Assembly: GCF_963676065.1 (NCBI RefSeq) | Contig: NZ_OY780933.1 | Location: 4,048,501-4,112,500, forward strand | DNA length: 64,000 bases | From: Maridesulfovibrio sp. | GTDB lineage: Bacteria > Desulfobacterota > Desulfovibrionia > Desulfovibrionales > Desulfovibrionaceae | Direction: 5' to 3' | Part shown: piece after piece, positions 24,293 through 32,786 of the stretch | Numbering within the stretch: the stretch's first letter is position 1 | Layout: each line of letters opens with the position of its first letter | The notes under the pieces: model-generated | Databases searched by the model: none | The model's input: the letters and a program-made list of their open reading frames with translations, nothing else | What the model was told of the DNA's origin: nothing | Position numbers and translations under genes: made by a program

Positions 24293-24844
24293 TTAAAACT
24301 CGAATGGCGAGTCAAACCCGGCCAGAGACGGAAGTTTTTGGTCCTTGTCAGAAAGCACCGCTTCTTTTGTCTTCCAGTCGATACCAAGCTCTGGATCATC
24401 CCACCTGATCCCGGCTTCGCTACCGGGAGCATATTCGCAATCGACTTTGTACATGAACTCGTTTTCCTCGGTCAGGGTTTCATATCCATGGGCAAACCCT
24501 TTAGGGATGAACAGCCTTAGAAAATTTTCTGCAGATAGTTCAATTTTGAACGATCTCCGATATGTCGGGGAACCTTTACGAAGATCCACCACCACATCGT
24601 TAACCGCCCCCCTTATAACCCATACAAGCTTAGCCTGAGCATACGGAGGCATCTGCAGATGCAGACCTCGAATGACGCCAAGGCCGGATGAATAAGCATG
24701 ATTATCCTGAACGAAATCAGTTGGTAATCCGTTTTCAGAAAAGACTTTTTTATTAAAGCTTTCCAGAAAAAAACCCCGTCTATCCCTAAAAACCTTAGGC
24801 TCAACAACCACAAGTCCGGGAAACCCCGTCTCAATCAATTTCAT
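24293..24844 (-). CDS. rfbC: dTDP-4-dehydrorhamnose 3,5-epimerase
   Basis: A 183-residue cupin-type epimerase. It has DRRGFFLESFNKK near the N-terminus, FVQDNHAYSSGLGVIRGLHLQ, and VWVIRGAVNDVVVDLRKGSPT with the catalytic-type His and Asp/Tyr surroundings. FIPKGFAHGYETLT also fits. It converts dTDP-4-keto-6-deoxyglucose to the L-rhamno form for surface polysaccharide. The ATG at 24844 has GGAG 7 bases upstream; the longer open frame is non-coding. The other rhamnose genes (rfbABD) are not adjacent. Confidence 0.94.
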   Translation of the reverse strand: MKLIETGFPGLVVVEPKVFRDRRGFFLESFNKKVFSENGLPTDFVQDNHAYSSGLGVIRGLHLQMPPYAQAKLVWVIRGAVNDVVVDLRKGSPTYRRSFKIELSAENFLRLFIPKGFAHGYETLTEENEFMYKVDCEYAPGSEAGIRWDDPELGIDWKTKEAVLSDKDQKLPSLAGFDSPFEF

Positions 24845-25105
24845 GCATATACTCCAAAGCCGGGTAATCCAGTTCCTGACTTTAAAAACTATTTCCCCAA
24901 AAATTAAATGAGAATTACCTGAGATCGCCAAATGACACAACCTCATTCTTCACATGATTGCCATATTTTTTATTATTTTTGAGTAGGTTCATGATATTCA
25001 CTTTTCTTTTGCGGTCTGATACTCTTGGAACTTATATTTTCGTGGTTAGGCTACATGCGGAGTTCGCGCATTTTTTCACAAACATCAATATCAACGGAAT
25101 TCAGT

Positions 25106-25666
25106 ATGCAAACATCTGGAATAGCCCTTAACGCGCTGGATATAATTTTGATTGTAATTGCGGGGGGCCTGATCTTCAGGGGCCTGCTACGTGGAATAGT
25201 CCGTGAGGCTATTTCCGTTTTTTCATTAATTTTAGGATTTTATCTAGCAGCCAAATATCACTACAAACTGGCACCATACTTTGAAACCTTCTTTGACGGT
25301 CCAGGAACAGTTAAAGCTTTCAGCTACCTTTCCATAATTGTAGCTACCCTCTTTGTGGCTTTCCTGGTCGGAGTCACCATTAAAAAGATTTTGACAGTAA
25401 GCATGCTTAGCTGGGCAGATCAGGTCCTCGGCGGAATTCTCGGTTTTGTCGAGGCAATTATTGTCGGCGGCATCATTATAGTTGTACTGAACAGCTTCAC
25501 TCCCAACACTGAGTTCCTGACCAAATCAAGACTGGCCCCGAAAGTGATGGCGACCGCGAGTTTCTTCATCAGTTTTGCTCCGGACGATGTGCTTGATTCA
25601 CTGGACATTAAATCTATGTTTCCCGACCGCTCAGAACTCACCAACCCTCTAAATGACACCATCTAA
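25106..25666 (+). CDS. cvpA: CvpA family membrane protein
   Basis: A 186-residue protein with four hydrophobic segments: ALDIILIVIAGGLIFRGLLRG, the AISVFSLILGFYLAAKY segment, a third at SIIVATLFVAFLVGV and a fourth at GFVEAIIVGGIIIVVL. The N-ALDII...G...GLLRG beginning is characteristic of CvpA, named from colicin V production. Its molecular role is still unclear, though it affects envelope stress tolerance in enterics. The ATG at 25106 matches homologues, while upstream in-frame starts would add an unlikely leader. mazG starts 2 bases after the stop. Confidence 0.85.
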   Translation: MQTSGIALNALDIILIVIAGGLIFRGLLRGIVREAISVFSLILGFYLAAKYHYKLAPYFETFFDGPGTVKAFSYLSIIVATLFVAFLVGVTIKKILTVSMLSWADQVLGGILGFVEAIIVGGIIIVVLNSFTPNTEFLTKSRLAPKVMATASFFISFAPDDVLDSLDIKSMFPDRSELTNPLNDTI

Positions 25667-25668
25667 AA

Positions 25669-26436
25669 ATGAGCTCTAAATCTATTGAAAAGTTAAAAAA
25701 TGTTATTGCAGCCTTAATCGCCCCGGACGGCTGTCCGTGGGATAAAGAACAAACCCCTGAATCACTGTGCGATTCCGTCATCGAGGAAGCGTTTGAGCTG
25801 GTTGAAGCCATTCGCGCTGATGACCGCCAGGAAGCCATGGAAGAGCTGGGCGACGTTATGTTCCTGCTGCTGTTCATCGCTAAGCGCTACGAAGAACAAG
25901 GCGCTTTTACTTTTGCCGATGCAGTGGACTCCAGCGCCGCAAAAATGATCCGCCGTCATCCCCACGTATTCGCTGACAGTAAAGTTGAAGATCAGGAAGA
26001 ATTACTGCGCAACTGGGAAAAAATTAAAAGAAGCGAAAAGAAAGGCGACAAAAAGATTTTTGATTCTCTGCCTGAAGGCTTGCCGCCGATGCTCAAAGCA
26101 TACCGCATCAACTCAAAAGCAGCACGTAGCGGATTCACCTATGAGTCCGATGAACAGTGTCTCGGTCAACTCGACAGTGAATGGAAAGAATGGCAGGAAG
26201 CACTTGAATCAGGTGACAAAGAAGCCATTACCGAAGAATTCGGTGATTACCTGTTCACCCTTATTGAGCTTGGACGCCGCAATGGAATAAAAGCTAACAG
26301 CGCTCTGGCAATGACCAACCACAAATTTCTGGAACGCTTTGCCAAGATGGAAGACCTCGCCAAAGAACAAGGTAAGGATATTTCCGATATGAGCCTGATT
26401 GAACAAAACGAGCTCTGGGAACAAGTAAAAAAATAG
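25669..26436 (+). CDS. mazG: nucleoside triphosphate pyrophosphohydrolase MazG
   Basis: A 255-residue protein with two tandem MazG domains. The first has CPWDKEQTPESL, the metal-binding EEAFELVEAI and EELGDVMFLLLF; the second has SEWKEWQEAL and EEFGDYLFTLIELGRR. MazG hydrolyses (d)NTPs to monophosphates and is linked to house-cleaning and ppGpp control. Length and the double domain match the E. coli enzyme. It overlaps no gene, starts 2 bases after cvpA, and is followed by a strong terminator. Confidence 0.95.
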   Translation: MSSKSIEKLKNVIAALIAPDGCPWDKEQTPESLCDSVIEEAFELVEAIRADDRQEAMEELGDVMFLLLFIAKRYEEQGAFTFADAVDSSAAKMIRRHPHVFADSKVEDQEELLRNWEKIKRSEKKGDKKIFDSLPEGLPPMLKAYRINSKAARSGFTYESDEQCLGQLDSEWKEWQEALESGDKEAITEEFGDYLFTLIELGRRNGIKANSALAMTNHKFLERFAKMEDLAKEQGKDISDMSLIEQNELWEQVKK

Positions 26437-26456
26437 CCCTCTTCTCAAAAATTGAT

Positions 26457-26494
26457 AATCCCCGCCTTCATTAACTGAGGGCGGGGATTTTTTT
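26457..26494 (+). terminator. terminator after mazG
   Basis: A GC-rich stem (AATCCCCGCC with GGCGGGGATT) with a loop of about 12 bases, followed by a run of seven T. Confidence 0.9.
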
Positions 26495-26548
26495 ATTCAT
26501 CATTAATAACATTTGAATAACCGGCCACGAATATTTTCAGTTTTACCC

Positions 26549-26575
26549 TAAAGAATTTCAGCTTTCGACCGATTA
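26549..26575 (+). promoter_or_regulatory. sigma-28 (FliA-type) promoter for the 69-residue motility-associated gene
   Basis: TAAA at 26549-26552, 15 bases, then ACCGATTA at 26568-26575, close to the flagellar consensus TAAA-N15-GCCGATAA. The wider CCCTAAAGAAT context is identical to that of the promoter before the DVU0524-like/flgM genes. The start codon is about 45 bases downstream. Confidence 0.65.
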
Positions 26576-26618
26576 AACTGATAGGCGCGTATTTTACCCT
26601 TTTTCGGGAGGGGTTTTT

Positions 26619-26828
26619 ATGGACGTAACAGGAATCAGTTCAACAATGGATGCCGCACCTGCGGTAAGTGACAAGCAATTGTTCGGGGCTCAGGTTGTAA
26701 CCAAAACACTTGATTACATGAATTCCGATCAATTCAGTTCTTCAACCAATAGCGACTATGATTTCCAGAAAAGCGTTCTCAGTGCCGCATACTCCGGCGT
26801 TGGGACAATCGCCAACACTATAGCCTAA
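26619..26828 (+). CDS. small motility-associated protein of unknown function (YjfB-like layout)
   Basis: A 69-residue protein beginning MDVTGISSTMDAAPAVSDKQ, then a helix LFGAQVVTKTLDYMN, a Ser/Asn-rich linker and a C-terminal AYSGVGTIANTIA. A strong ribosome site (GGGAGGGG) precedes the ATG. The size and the short N-terminal segment followed by an amphipathic helix resemble the YjfB putative motility family, but the match is weak. The upstream sigma-28-type promoter is the better evidence for co-expression with late flagellar genes. It is monocistronic, with a terminator after it. Confidence 0.7.
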   Translation: MDVTGISSTMDAAPAVSDKQLFGAQVVTKTLDYMNSDQFSSSTNSDYDFQKSVLSAAYSGVGTIANTIA

Positions 26829-26851
26829 AAGGGTAGTCCGTGCGCCTGACA

Positions 26852-26884
26852 TATAAAACCCGGCCATGATAGCCGGGTTTTATA
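26852..26884. terminator. bidirectional terminator between convergent genes
   Basis: ATAAAACCCGG pairs perfectly with CCGGGTTTTAT around a 10-base loop. Its A- and T-rich ends allow it to work for both the 69-residue gene and the convergent SPFH gene. Confidence 0.85.
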
Positions 26885-26918
26885 ACGTAATTTATCCGAT
26901 GCACAAAAACGGGAATAT

Positions 26919-27905
26919 CTATTCTAGAGTAAATCCAAATTCACTCTGCCCTTTGTCTTTCTTTGCGGACTGTCCGTTGCACCCCTTGCCTTTGATTTTA
27001 CCGTAAGCACTCATGGCTGTACCGACCATGGAAGCTACATCCCCGGCTTCGGCCGGTAGGATGAGTGTTGTGGATTCACGGGCCAAACCCTCAAAAGCCT
27101 CTACGTAGCGCTCGGCAATCCTAAGAGAAGCCGCATCTGCCCCACCGGTTGTATTGATGGCTCCACCTACTGTGTTCAAAGCCTTGGCTGTAGCATCCGC
27201 TACAGTTGTGATGGCTTCCGCTTTACCGCGGGCCTCGTTCATTAATCTTTGCCGTTCCCCCTCACTCTTAAGGACTTCATCAAGTTTGGCAGCTTCAGCT
27301 TTATTGATTGTGGCCTGCTTTTCTCCTTCACTGCGAGCAATGTCCGCGCGCTTCTGACGTTCGGCAATCATCTGAGTTTCCATGGCCGCTTTCACGCTTT
27401 CCGGCGGGGTGATATCCTTAATTTCATAGCGCAGCACTTTTATTCCCCACGAAGCAGCGGCAGCATCTATGGCCTCAACCACCTGTGCATTTATGGAGTC
27501 GCGCTCCTCAAAAGTCTTATCCAATGCAAGCTTACCCACGCATGAGCGAAGCGCAGTCTGGGCCAGCTGTGATGCAGCATACCTGTAGTTATCTATTCCG
27601 TAAGCTGCGGCTTTGGCATCCTGCACTTCTATAAATATAAGTCCGTCCACCACAACACTTACATTATCACTGGTAATACAGGTCTGGGGCGACGTATCAA
27701 GAGCCTCTTCCTTCAGGGAAAATTGATAGGCAACCCGGTCAATAAACGGAAAAAGGAAATGAAATCCCGCTCCGAGGGTCACCCGGTATTTGCCCAGTCT
27801 TTCCACGATAACTTCTGTCTTCTGCGGAACAATACGTATTGACTTTATAATAATTAAAACCAGAACCAGCGCAGCAAAAATCACAGCAATCAATCCGGGA
27901 GTCAT
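26919..27905 (-). CDS. SPFH/band 7 (stomatin-like) membrane protein
   Basis: A 328-residue protein. Residues 1-25 form a membrane anchor (LIAVIFAALVLVLIIIKSI). A band-7 domain follows, with VPQKTEVIVERLGKYRVTL and ALDTSPQTCITSDNVSVVVDG, then a coiled-coil region rich in E/A/K (SEGEKQATINKAEAAK). A Gly/Lys-rich tail ends it. Such stomatins form large rings in membranes and often act with NfeD proteins and membrane proteases such as FtsH. It lies 16 bases downstream of an NfeD gene. GAGGAGG precedes the ATG. Confidence 0.93.
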   Translation of the reverse strand: MTPGLIAVIFAALVLVLIIIKSIRIVPQKTEVIVERLGKYRVTLGAGFHFLFPFIDRVAYQFSLKEEALDTSPQTCITSDNVSVVVDGLIFIEVQDAKAAAYGIDNYRYAASQLAQTALRSCVGKLALDKTFEERDSINAQVVEAIDAAAASWGIKVLRYEIKDITPPESVKAAMETQMIAERQKRADIARSEGEKQATINKAEAAKLDEVLKSEGERQRLMNEARGKAEAITTVADATAKALNTVGGAINTTGGADAASLRIAERYVEAFEGLARESTTLILPAEAGDVASMVGTAMSAYGKIKGKGCNGQSAKKDKGQSEFGFTLE

Positions 27906-27921
27906 AGCCCCTCCTCACATG

Positions 27922-28410
27922 TCATATTTTTTTTACTAAAAATGTTGTCTTACTTTTGTCGGTCCAATCAATGATACGGACCTTATCACCTGCGGCAAGA
28001 ATATAACCTGAATCTGAAACAGCTTTCCAGTAAGAGCCCCGGTACTTGATCTGACCATACCCATCAGCGGAAAAATCTTTACAGGCTTCAGCCAGCGCAC
28101 CTTTTGGACCGTCTTCGTACCCGTCACTTTCGGTCTCGGAAATCTGCCCCTGAAACCAGCTTATGAATAATCTGCGTAAAACAAGCAAAGAGATAACCGA
28201 CGCCACGCAAAAAGTTACAACCTGCAGGGTAAGCGCCTCGCTAAAAAAATAAGCGACAGAAGCGGCGAGCAAACAACCGAAACTGAAAAAAATCAAAATC
28301 ATTCCAGGCGCCGCAAGCTCAAGTAACGCAAGAGCAAGACCGGCTCCCAGCCAGATCAGCCAGAGCGGAAATCCATTCACACGCAACTCCTTGGATTCAA
28401 CGTAATTCAC
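27922..28410 (-). CDS. NfeD-like membrane protein
   Basis: A 162-residue protein. The N-terminal half has about three to four transmembrane segments (LWLIWLGAGLALALLELA, MILIFFSFGCLLAASVAYF). The C-terminal half is an OB-fold domain with GQIKYRGSYWKAVS and GDKVRIIDW, the usual NfeD soluble domain. It forms an operon with the SPFH gene, the classic NfeD-stomatin pair implicated in membrane microdomain quality control. Confidence 0.9.
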   Translation of the reverse strand: MNYVESKELRVNGFPLWLIWLGAGLALALLELAAPGMILIFFSFGCLLAASVAYFFSEALTLQVVTFCVASVISLLVLRRLFISWFQGQISETESDGYEDGPKGALAEACKDFSADGYGQIKYRGSYWKAVSDSGYILAAGDKVRIIDWTDKSKTTFLVKKI

Positions 28411-28557
28411 ACATTAAAACAATACCGGCCAACACAAAATTAATATCATAATTTGAACATTTAATTCAATATAATTAACTCTTACAGCAACGTATATACA
28501 GATCAACATCATTAATTGGAATGTAATTTGCTTATTTAGTACAAATATGCCACTTGT
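28411..28557. other. AT-rich divergent intergenic region
   Basis: This 147-base AT-rich gap separates the NfeD operon from the fusion glycosyltransferase gene and should contain both promoters. No clear consensus element was found. Confidence 0.4.
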
Positions 28558-28611
28558 TTGGCATGGTGGCAATCATTCATGCTCGAAAAAACAGTAAACC
28601 GGAATCCCCGT

Positions 28612-31284
28612 ATGAAAAATATCATCTGGATTGTAATTGATACCCTCAGGTCGGATATGCTGGCCTCCTGCCTTTCCCCAAAAGCCGTCCCTAATGAAAT
28701 TGATGACGTTATGGAGCAGGGTTATTTATTCACAGACGTTATGACCACCGGCGGCTCCACTCGAAACAGCGCCCCGGCATATTTTTCCGCCATGCGGCCC
28801 GGTTTAACGGGGATGGCCTCCTCCTCAGTCCAATCCATCCGGTATTTTAAAGATGATGTCCTCACCGTCACCGAACATTTTAAACATCACGGCTACCGGA
28901 CTTTCCGCTGGTCGGACAGCAGCCTCGACTCCTGCCAGCCTAAACGAGGATTTGATGTTTTCGAGGCAGGATACCCGAACATCAACTTAACTCCCGACAA
29001 GAGCTATGACAATGAAAAACGTAATAATTTCATTAATATGGTACGCAAAAGTACGAAGCCTTTTTTCGCATATTTCCACCTTTATTATATCCATGACTTC
29101 GGCGGCAAAAAGAAATCCAGTTGGACCACCGATGATTACCTCTATATAATTTCTCAACAAGCCAAAGACTTCAAATCACTTTGGGATAAAGTCGCCCCCG
29201 GTCAGAATGATATTGCAGTAGTGACCTCTGACCACGGCTGTATTCTTAACGAGAATTATGTCGAGTACGACAAAGTTAAACCTTGGAGATTTGCAAATAA
29301 TAAAACCCGTGTGCCCGCATCTTTTATAGCTGAAGGACTTACGCCGCAAAAAAATCATGACCTGATCAGGTCAATTGATATCGCGCCGACTCTTCTCGAT
29401 TTGGCTGTAGGCGGGGAAATGAAGGCGCAGGGAGTCAGCTTAAAATCTACCTTGCTGGGTGGCCCTACCCCCGAATTAATAGGAATAGCCGAACGCAACC
29501 ACTATCAGAATTTTGACATCATAACTGATTTCGCATGTGTACGAAAAAAAGACTGGGCCCTGTATTTGGATAAAGGTGTTCCCAAAGCCCTTTATGATTA
29601 TTCCGAGGGAGAATTTGCCACCGATCATTTAGGTGATGGACTTAAAATTGAGCATGAATTGAATGAATTTTACAGACAGACAGCCATCGATGGTCCAAAG
29701 ACTGCCCAGAAACTATACGAGCAAAACGGTCTGTCCATTGATGAAATCAGGGGCAATATCGAAGTAAGCATACTGCTTCCGGTTTTTAATTGGTCGGAGG
29801 ACAGTAGACTGGCAATTGAAGCGCTGCTGGACCAGCTGTTATTGACAGAACTGATCCTTCTTGACGCTGACGAGAGCGGCGAAACGGCTGAAATGCTCAA
29901 AGAAAAATACAGTGACCGGCTTTTACTTAATTACATCAATGCCAAAGGAATGAATCTCCAGCAGATGCTGAACCTCGGCCTTGATCAGGCAAAAGGAGCG
30001 TATACGGTCACTGCCACGCCGAACAGCCAGTACACAGAAAACTTCTGCTACTCACTGCGCGAACATTTTCTTGAAAATTCTGCCACTGTGCTCAGCTATC
30101 CGAACATGAAACGTATGATCGCCGACAGACGGGACATGGAATACATCGGCAGTGACAGCTGCTTTGATGAAATCATGTTTTCAAGACTTGGAAGTTTATT
30201 TGACCACAAGGCCGGGACAGCAGCAATTTCTCTCCCCCAATTCAACGAAATCGGAGCCTGCGCAATGTTCGAAACAGAAACACTGCGTAGCGAAGGCGGC
30301 TTTAGCGAGAGCGTGAATGATGTGTTGGGCAAGACATGGTTCAAACTCAATAAAAAAGGAAAGGTCTCCCACGTAAACAAGGGGCTGGTAATATCAAAAG
30401 AGAAAAATACCCTCAGGCCGCGCATGCCAGAATCACCGAGAGGAGAGAAGCTGAAAATCAGCATCCTCGTTCCTATGGAAAGCATTGCGGAACACAGGAA
30501 GCTTCCTGTGTTTCTAAATATGATCTCCAAACAAACTGAAAAATCATTTGAAATCATACTCCTCAACTCTTCAGAGCAAAACGACCTGATTACCGCAGTT
30601 TCACGTGACTTTCCCGAATTGAAAATAAAATTACTCAGCCCTCAGAAAAATATAAGCGAATTATACAATACCGGACTTTTTGCATCCCAAGGCGAGTTTT
30701 TATTCTGGGCTGACATATCCGATAAACTTCTGCCGCATACACTTTCTGAGCTGCTGAAAAAAATCGAAGAGGAAGATGACGCTATCGCAATAAAATGCGG
30801 ACATGTTTTATACGGGGCGGAAAACACAGCACAGGAAGTAAAGCCATTAGCGCAGGCCCGTGAAATGATCTGCGAGATTTGCGACCTTAGGGGGCTGCTA
30901 TATAAACGCAGGTTGCACAATGAAGTGGGGACATTCAGGTCCACTGCCGAGCAGGAAATGGGGTGGGACATGTGTGTACGCCTGGGTCTGGTCCGATCGT
31001 TCAAGGTCATTGAAGAACCTCTGGTCATAGCGCAGAAGCCCTATCAATTCACCATGAATCCTGACATAACATCTTATCACCGGATACTGCGCAGCACTAT
31101 CAATTCCATGGGCAATACTATTGATCTCGTAAGACTTTACGAAGACGATTTCCGCAGACATCAGGCCGACCGGGCCAGATACATTCTTGAGGATGAAATG
31201 ATGGTGACCCTTGAACTTATCAACAAGAGCGGCATAAATTCCGCAGCACTGCTCAGGGTTCCTAAAACGCACTACATTAATTAA
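28612..31284 (+). CDS. sulfatase/alkaline-phosphatase-fold domain fused to two GT2 domains
   Basis: An 890-residue protein (up to 908 from an earlier ATG at 28558). About residues 1-380 form a sulfatase-fold domain: IIWIVIDTLRSDML with the first metal Asp, TTGGSTRNSAPAYFSAMRPG at the nucleophile position, and VVTSDHGCILNE with the second metal site. The sulfatase CxPxR motif is absent, so a Thr/Ser nucleophile is more likely. Near residue 385 a GT2-like domain starts (VSILLPVFNWSEDSRLAIE), and near 620 a second (ISILVPMESIAEHRKLPVF). A surface-glycan role with phospho-group transfer is inferred. No export signal is seen. Confidence 0.75.
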   Translation: MKNIIWIVIDTLRSDMLASCLSPKAVPNEIDDVMEQGYLFTDVMTTGGSTRNSAPAYFSAMRPGLTGMASSSVQSIRYFKDDVLTVTEHFKHHGYRTFRWSDSSLDSCQPKRGFDVFEAGYPNINLTPDKSYDNEKRNNFINMVRKSTKPFFAYFHLYYIHDFGGKKKSSWTTDDYLYIISQQAKDFKSLWDKVAPGQNDIAVVTSDHGCILNENYVEYDKVKPWRFANNKTRVPASFIAEGLTPQKNHDLIRSIDIAPTLLDLAVGGEMKAQGVSLKSTLLGGPTPELIGIAERNHYQNFDIITDFACVRKKDWALYLDKGVPKALYDYSEGEFATDHLGDGLKIEHELNEFYRQTAIDGPKTAQKLYEQNGLSIDEIRGNIEVSILLPVFNWSEDSRLAIEALLDQLLLTELILLDADESGETAEMLKEKYSDRLLLNYINAKGMNLQQMLNLGLDQAKGAYTVTATPNSQYTENFCYSLREHFLENSATVLSYPNMKRMIADRRDMEYIGSDSCFDEIMFSRLGSLFDHKAGTAAISLPQFNEIGACAMFETETLRSEGGFSESVNDVLGKTWFKLNKKGKVSHVNKGLVISKEKNTLRPRMPESPRGEKLKISILVPMESIAEHRKLPVFLNMISKQTEKSFEIILLNSSEQNDLITAVSRDFPELKIKLLSPQKNISELYNTGLFASQGEFLFWADISDKLLPHTLSELLKKIEEEDDAIAIKCGHVLYGAENTAQEVKPLAQAREMICEICDLRGLLYKRRLHNEVGTFRSTAEQEMGWDMCVRLGLVRSFKVIEEPLVIAQKPYQFTMNPDITSYHRILRSTINSMGNTIDLVRLYEDDFRRHQADRARYILEDEMMVTLELINKSGINSAALLRVPKTHYIN

Positions 31285-31376
31285 AACAACTGAATATCCG
31301 CAGTCCAACAAGTCAGAATTCATACACCCAACCTGATTACCGCACACTTAGCAAATTTAAAGGTAAACACATTCTA

Positions 31377-31408
31377 CACCGGTCCCTTGCGGGACCGGTG
31401 CTCTTTTT
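31377..31408 (+). terminator. terminator after the sulfatase-GT2 fusion
   Basis: A perfect 10-bp stem (CACCGGTCCC/GGGACCGGTG) with a 4-base loop, then CTC and five T. It lies about 90 bases past the stop codon. Confidence 0.85.
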
Positions 31409-31425
31409 AGATCGACAGCTAAAAA

Positions 31426-32547
31426 CTAGCGCGGAATTTCCTTACCATCCTTATAAACAGGATACACATATCCCCCCTTGAGAAAATCAACTTTGCTCTT
31501 AAGCAACTCTTTATATAGATCCGGTCTGCGGTCTTTCAGATAATAGTAATCCTGTTCCGGGTGAGTCGCTCCGTAATATTCCGGCACAATGTCGGCGATC
31601 AACATAGTATCCTGCTGATGCCCGGCCTTAACAATCACGTCGCCATGGGGGCCTATAATTATGCTGTTTCCCCGGTAATGCCACTCACCGGTTTCCCGTC
31701 TCTCATACCCGGCCCGGTTGCTGTAAGCGTAAAAGACATTATTGGCATAGGCGAAAGCCGGCAGCAGTAATGTTGAGATATCAGGATACGGAACGTCGCT
31801 GCGTTTACCATTAGGCATGGTGTAATAACAATCCGCAGCAGTGGGCCCTACGATGAGCTTTGCACCCTGCAAGGCAAGAGAACGCACAAGTTCCGGAAAT
31901 TCATTTTCATAACAATTCAGTACGCCCACGGGAAATCCGAAAACTTTGAACATCTTAGGGGCGACATCTCCGAAAGACCAGTTATCCCTCTCCTGACCCG
32001 CGTAAAGCTGAACTTTGCGATAACTGTCCAAAAGCTTACCATGTTCATTGATGATGGCGATTGAATCAAAATACCGTAATCCGGACTTGGTTTCAGCTTT
32101 TTCAGCATAGGGTACAATCAAGGCCATTTCCATTTTCTTAGCTATGGAGCAGGCACGTGTGATGCTGGGACCGTCTTTAAACTCAGCTACTTTTCGGGCC
32201 TGTTCAGGACTCAAAGTGTATCCGGTAACATACAGTTCTGGAAAGGAAAGTAACTGAACACCGCGCTTTTTGGCCACCCCTGCCACACTTTCCAAGCGAT
32301 CCATGTTCTTAGCTGAAGCTCCCGGCCCGCAATCGGCCTGAGCCTGATATACCCCAAGTCTTATGCCCTTACCCATTTCAGGGATATTGCCATAAACAGA
32401 ATCCTTGAACATAAGCTTTCGATAACTATTCATAACCGTATTATCATATTCCGGACTGCAACAGTCAGGACACGGAGGACCGGCCCAAACCGAGGAACAC
32501 AGCACACACAGGATCAACAGACTGAAACCGATAGATCTTCTCATCAT
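31426..32547 (-). CDS. exported carbon-nitrogen hydrolase (nitrilase superfamily)
   Basis: A 373-residue protein with a Sec signal peptide (MMRRSIGFSLLILCVLCSSVWA) and a cysteine cluster right after it (CPDCC). The nitrilase triad is present: Glu in LLSFPELYVTGY, Lys in DSYRKVQLY, and the nucleophile Cys in GVLNCYENEFPE. Most nitrilase-family enzymes are cytoplasmic, so export to the periplasm is unusual. It would hydrolyse an amide, carbamoyl or nitrile bond; the substrate is unknown. The ribosome site is GGGAG. It is divergent from the amidoligase gene. Confidence 0.88.
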   Translation of the reverse strand: MMRRSIGFSLLILCVLCSSVWAGPPCPDCCSPEYDNTVMNSYRKLMFKDSVYGNIPEMGKGIRLGVYQAQADCGPGASAKNMDRLESVAGVAKKRGVQLLSFPELYVTGYTLSPEQARKVAEFKDGPSITRACSIAKKMEMALIVPYAEKAETKSGLRYFDSIAIINEHGKLLDSYRKVQLYAGQERDNWSFGDVAPKMFKVFGFPVGVLNCYENEFPELVRSLALQGAKLIVGPTAADCYYTMPNGKRSDVPYPDISTLLLPAFAYANNVFYAYSNRAGYERRETGEWHYRGNSIIIGPHGDVIVKAGHQQDTMLIADIVPEYYGATHPEQDYYYLKDRRPDLYKELLKSKVDFLKGGYVYPVYKDGKEIPR

Positions 32548-32786
32548 ATTCTCCCTTTAAAAGAAGCCCGCTCCCGCAAGACAATTAGAACAAAACTAAG
32601 AGGACAGTAACAGATCACCGCATTGGAAGCACTACCTAATATTGTCTGGAATTAAATGATCGAAGCGTAGAAAAGAAAGATATAAAATACACTAAAAGTA
32701 GGATGCCAAAAATATTTGATTATGCTCTTATCATCAGAGCCTTTAGCTGCTTGCATGAAACTAATATGACTCAAATGGAGAAAGAT

